Below are positions 60,250-64,000 of a stretch of DNA of 64,000 nucleotides, piece after piece (the first letter of the stretch is position 1; each line of letters opens with the position of its first letter). Below the pieces are notes generated by a model. It worked only from the letters and a program-made list of their open reading frames with translations, had not been told where the DNA came from and did not search any database. The translations under genes were made by a program, and so were the position numbers. Source of the stretch: Nymphaea colorata (taxonomy: Eukaryota; Streptophyta; Magnoliopsida; Nymphaeales; Nymphaeaceae); assembly GCF_008831285.2 (NCBI RefSeq), contig NC_045146.1, forward strand, positions 9,064,972-9,128,971. The letters run 5' to 3'.

Positions 60250-63200
60250 TAAAATGTAAATTACTAAACAAAAAAACAAATATAGCAAAAAAAAAAAATC
60301 GAGTCTCCATGTGTAAACCATATCCCACAACTGCACCTGTCATGGGTGCAGTGTCCTAACAAAAAAACAAGCAAGTTGTCCATTGCCACACCCAAGCCAA
60401 ACCCAATCTTCTGAAGAGCCCATGCTACTTAAAAGAGTAATAAAATCAAATTATTGCTTTCCAGATAGTGATCAATTACCATGTCGAATTGTATTCCTGG
60501 TCGAAGCATATTACCTGAACAAAAGCACTATGATTGCAAGAACCATCATTGATGATGAATTTCCCACTGCCAGGAACACAGGGAGTGTAGTCGCACAAGG
60601 AGACAAGGCTGGAACAAGGACAAGACCTGCAACAGCCATCTTCTCCATGGGATGGTTATGGGAGTGGCTGTGGCCACCCTTCCCAAGCATGAATAACAGA
60701 ATGTAACTTCCTCCGAGAATAACAAGCAAGAGTGAAGCAAGTCTGTGCACTGTTTCCTCTCCAGCAATAGTGTTTGCCATTGTAATTGCAGTTATCCCAA
60801 GAAGTGAAGTTGAAATCACATGCAAAACAGCACCAAATGCAGCTGCAATGGATCACAAACATACTGATCAGGAAGAAACCTGGAAGCTGCACTTTAAAAT
60901 TAAGGACCATTAGACTAAGCTGCATACCATCTCTGTGTGCTTTGTTGGATGCAAATTGAAAAGGGCATAAATTTGTTAGAAGAAACATAATATTGGGGAT
61001 ATAAAAAATGAAATTTTATGCACAAAGTGATGACACATCCAAAAATGAAATAATCTAGAAATATGGGATAGAACACAATTGACATACACTTCATGTAACA
61101 TGTATTTACCACACTTTGGAAGAAAGTCCTGTCTCACTAGCAAGTAGGTGTAACAATGTGAAGAAAAACAGGCAACGTAGGAATGTATGTGCAGACATGT
61201 TTTGCTAACACAGAGAAACAATAGGGAAAACAATAAGAAAAATTGATTAAACTAATGAAGGAGAAAAGCAAAACCAATAAAGGTTTTCTCAGAATCATCA
61301 ACTAAACTCCAACATAAGAATATGTGGTCTATTTATACCAAACCATAAAACAATAAACAATGGGTCCAAAATTAATGATTATCCAAATCATCCGAAAAGT
61401 CCAACTGCTCTGCTGTATTTGTGCAGGATTAAACCCAGACCTCCTTTGTCCATTGGTCACGTGAGTCGACCTTCTCACAACTGCCTCAGTTAGTCCTGGG
61501 CTTCGATTTATACTCAAATCCATGTTGGTCTTCTCAATCGACGCCCCCCGTGAGGACAGGTCCTTGGATGCACTAATAAATATGGACCTAAAGGGTCTTT
61601 TTTGGATCTACTACATCATTCTCCCCTGGTTAGAAAGAATTTGGTTCCAACAAATTCATGGCACCAAGATAAGCAGAAAGATCAGAAATATCAATCAACA
61701 CAAAAAACACACAAATATCAATCAACACAAAAAACACATACACAACGGCACACACATGTCGCAGAGGCGGTCATCCCTCATCCCTCCAGTACAGTTGTGC
61801 AGTAGGTCTCATGTGCACTTTGCTTCACTACCTAACCTTTGCATGGTGAAATATGAAAGAGAAAATAAGTGGTCTCAATACCATGAGCAACAACCGCTTT
61901 TGTGGTCTATCTATTACACCTTTGCTAAAAGTAGATCCATGCACAGAAAAACATGAAAATATTAACTCTCTTTCGATCCTTTTTATACAAATATCGTAAA
62001 GCATGAAAAGTCTACTTTATTTTCAATCCTTGGTTTGTCATGATATGAACTCCATTTGCAGAGTCTATTTTCTTTTCCTTTTTGTCAATATAGATTGGTC
62101 AATTTCATCTCATTGTCTACTTAATCAAATCTTTAAAAGAAACATCTACTCTTTGACATTGTCACATATATCGTGTGCGGGTGTTATATGGCAAAATTAT
62201 ATATCTCGGGAAAATCTCAACAAATTTTTTAATAAATTAAAAAAACTTAAAAATTAGGTAAAAGTAAAATAAATAAAAAAAAACTAATAATAAGACTCTG
62301 AAAAATGATTAGATAAAGTCATAAACATGATAGGATGTGGGTGAAAAGTAGTACGTTAAAAGCAAAAAATAGCCATATGTGAGACTTATGAAATAATAAA
62401 TTTGGTTGGGTCTCCATGCTAGACCCAACTTAGTCAGCTGCATGACTACATTACTAGATGAGCCTTTCAGCACTCTCTCTTTTTTATTATGCTCAATTTT
62501 CTGGTTAATCACCTCTCCCTCTTATTTCATACATTTTAAAGATAGAAACTCATGGTTTTGTTGAAGACTTAAAAAAAAAAAAATCTAACATCCAGTAGAA
62601 AAACACATAAAAGACACGAACAAAGCGTATTTTTCGTGTTTTTTATTTTCTGACATCGTTTTGAAAAAGACTTGTCTAACGTTTAATACGGCTGACTTAT
62701 ATTTAATGTATTTATTGCGTTTTTTCTGAATAAAACGCAATATTTGTGACAATCCGTCACTTTTTGAACAGTTTTGCCTACATTCAATGCAACTCCCACC
62801 ATCGTGGGATCTTATCTGTAAATGTGCTCTGTCTCTAATGATAAAGTAGCTTGTTCAATCTAAGGATTCAAACGGCCTAAAAGCGGCCACATAGTAAAAT
62901 CTTACAGAAACCTAATTCTCCTGATGTTATAGTCACCACAACAGCCCAATGGTGAGTTCTATCAGTCTTTGGACATAAGGGTCGATAAATCCAGGAACTT
63001 CCTTAGTCGAATGTCCACATATTCACAAGGCGTTCAAAATCCTGGCCAACTTCTTGGGGGGAAAGAAACACTGCTAACATTTTCCAAACAAGAAAAGCAG
63101 ATTTGTTTCCTAAATCGTCAAAGAAATCTTTATTGATAGTTAACAAAACTTCCAAAACAACCAACAATCCAAAACAAGGAGATATTCTATATTCCTTAAC

Positions 63201-63938
63201 CCAGTACATCCATTTTACCAGGCTTTCCAAATGACCGCCGTGAACAACAATACATGCCACAGCCAACGGAAAGAAAACCAGAACCACACATAGACACTCT
63301 TATCAAATACGAGTATTAGAGAAGGCATGTCAAACCCAAATGCCAGACCGTCTGAGCACAACGGTAACACCAGATTCGGCGTTAAAAACCAAAACATGCA
63401 GCAGGTCACTGCCTTGCATTCCAATTGTGGGAAAGAATTAATCGAGAAAACAAACGTATGTTGAGGATATTTAGCTATTTCCATTGCCGATTCACTAGAA
63501 GAGACAAAAAAAAAATCAAAAAGAGAATAATCAACAAAACAAGAAACCATTTGAGGCCCCACGATCAGGAAAGCAGAAAAATCAGATAAAATATCGGATG
63601 GATGTCCGTCACAGTGAGACAAGACAAGCAATTTAGTTAAAAAAAAGGAAAAAAAATCCACAGCGCGGCAAATTCTCAAGAACCGCACGAAGCGAGACGG
63701 AGAAGAGGAGAAGGATTCGCATGCGAGATTTTCAAGATCCGCATTTCTAGAGAACTTAAGCACTGAAACAACGAAATGTAGAATACTTACTGACAAGAAG
63801 CGTCCGCGAGAGCGTCCATTTCTGAGCACGCCCTACGATAGAGAACGGGAGCCAATGCGTCGGGATGAACGAATGGAGAAGGGAGACCGTGGCGATTCCT
63901 CCGATCGTGGAAAGATCCTCTGCCGTGAAGCTCTCCAT
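58252..63938 (-). CDS. Conserved plant multi-pass membrane protein with His-rich segments
   Basis: Three exons on the minus strand (63938-63791, 60842-60515, 58459-58252) join with GT-AG introns and matching phases to give 227 residues. The start is the ATG reading MESFTAEDL. Predicted membrane spans lie near residues 11-33, 47-70, 83-103, 118-141, 147-173 and 187-206. Notable motifs are LLHSFIPTHW in span 1, LVPALSPCATTLPV in span 4, a loop with HSHSHNH at 107-113, and a C-terminal HDHHHDEGH at 206-214. Clean exons with no lesion suggest a live gene. I do not recognise a named family. The histidine clusters and small polytopic fold recall NicO/HupE-like metal transporters, but the NicO signature motif is not seen, so metal transport is only a hypothesis. 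No targeting peptide is evident. Introns of 2.9 and 2.1 kb carry repeats. Confidence 0.85.
59083..60204. repeat. Three-copy tandem array (370-400-bp units) in intron 2
   Basis: The word TGGTATAGTATGA starts near 59121, 59519 and 59888. Each copy continues with TTTTTC(G/A)GTGTATATATACA, a (A)-rich GGCAAAATAG segment, ACATCAGAAAAACTAGATAA and CTTGTTTTCCTAGTTAATAT. The periods are about 398 and 369. A (TA)n run (60205-60247) closes the array. Confidence 0.95.
61200..61680 (-). mobile_element. Probable gypsy LTR relic in intron 1
   Basis: Minus-strand sequence around 61650-61615 reads like a gypsy pol end (LGTKFFLTRGE, stop) followed by TGATGTAGTAGATCC as an LTR start. A TATA box (TATAAATAG) lies at about 61332-61340. 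No second LTR or internal genes are present. Confidence 0.4.
61688..61740. repeat. 26-bp tandem duplication
   Basis: AATATCAATCAACACAAAAA is repeated once, about 26 bases apart, in intron 1. Confidence 0.9.
62205..62335. repeat. Diverged partial copy of the intron-2 repeat unit, in intron 1
   Basis: In the same order as in the array: TATATCTCGGGAAAATCT, AAACTTAAAAATTAGGTAAA, AAACTAATAATAAGACTCTG, AAAATGATTAGATAAAGTCA. It matches about a third of a unit with clear divergence. Confidence 0.7.
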
Positions 63939-64000
63939 CTCATCCCTTAACAATTCGCTATCCGGTTGTGCTCGAAGGAACTATCTCTACATTTGAGATC

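Noticed and set aside
63215-63829. 204-codon minus-strand frame reading through from exon 1 side
   Set aside because: It lies in intron 1 after a clear GTAAGT donor; the residues are Phe/Ser/Val-rich with no homology, and the spliced exon 2 continues the real protein.

Overview
The window comes from a nuclear plant genome, most likely an angiosperm. The evidence is the GT-AG introns (many kilobase-sized), a plant-type ACINUS gene, telo-box motifs in a 5' UTR, long microsatellites, and the mix of repeats: Ty1/copia, Ty3/gypsy chromovirus, LINE, PIF/Harbinger and hAT. The sequence alone does not identify the species.

Only two genes look intact, and both lie on the minus strand. The first (coding 22610-26764, 5' UTR exon near 29293-29790) encodes a 688-residue SAP-domain protein of the ACINUS family, an RNA-processing factor associated with exon-junction/ASAP complexes. 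The second (coding 58252-63938, three exons) encodes a 227-residue, about six-span membrane protein with two histidine-rich segments. It looks conserved, but I cannot name its function; metal handling is a guess from the histidines. The two genes are 31 kb apart and show no sign of joint function.

The rest is mostly layered transposable-element debris. Roughly 1-11.8 kb has no recognisable gene. From 11.8 to 20.2 kb a decayed LINE is split by a complete but defective copia element (12599-17989) with LTRs, PBS, PPT and a 5-bp target duplication GTAAT. From 30.8 to 42.3 kb there are PIF/Harbinger remains (Myb-like ORF1 and a transposase, both minus strand) and a minus-strand gypsy chromovirus relic. 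A TTA duplication and matching GTTTGGT termini at 30807 and 42289 suggest that the whole block is one Harbinger element invaded by the gypsy element.

From 43 to 57 kb there is a two-exon fragment of a kinesin motor gene, two more copia relics, another gypsy relic, an hAT transposase C-terminal end, and a decayed bHLH transcription-factor gene with missing exons and a frameshift.

The introns of the two live genes also carry repeats. Intron 2 of the membrane-protein gene holds a three-copy tandem array of about 370-400 bp units, and a diverged copy lies in intron 1. The ACINUS introns hold several local duplications, including an exact 59-bp tandem repeat. I found no tRNA, rRNA or CRISPR, and nothing I can defend as a wholly new system. 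The best leads are the nested Harbinger structure, the captured or decayed gene fragments and the membrane protein.
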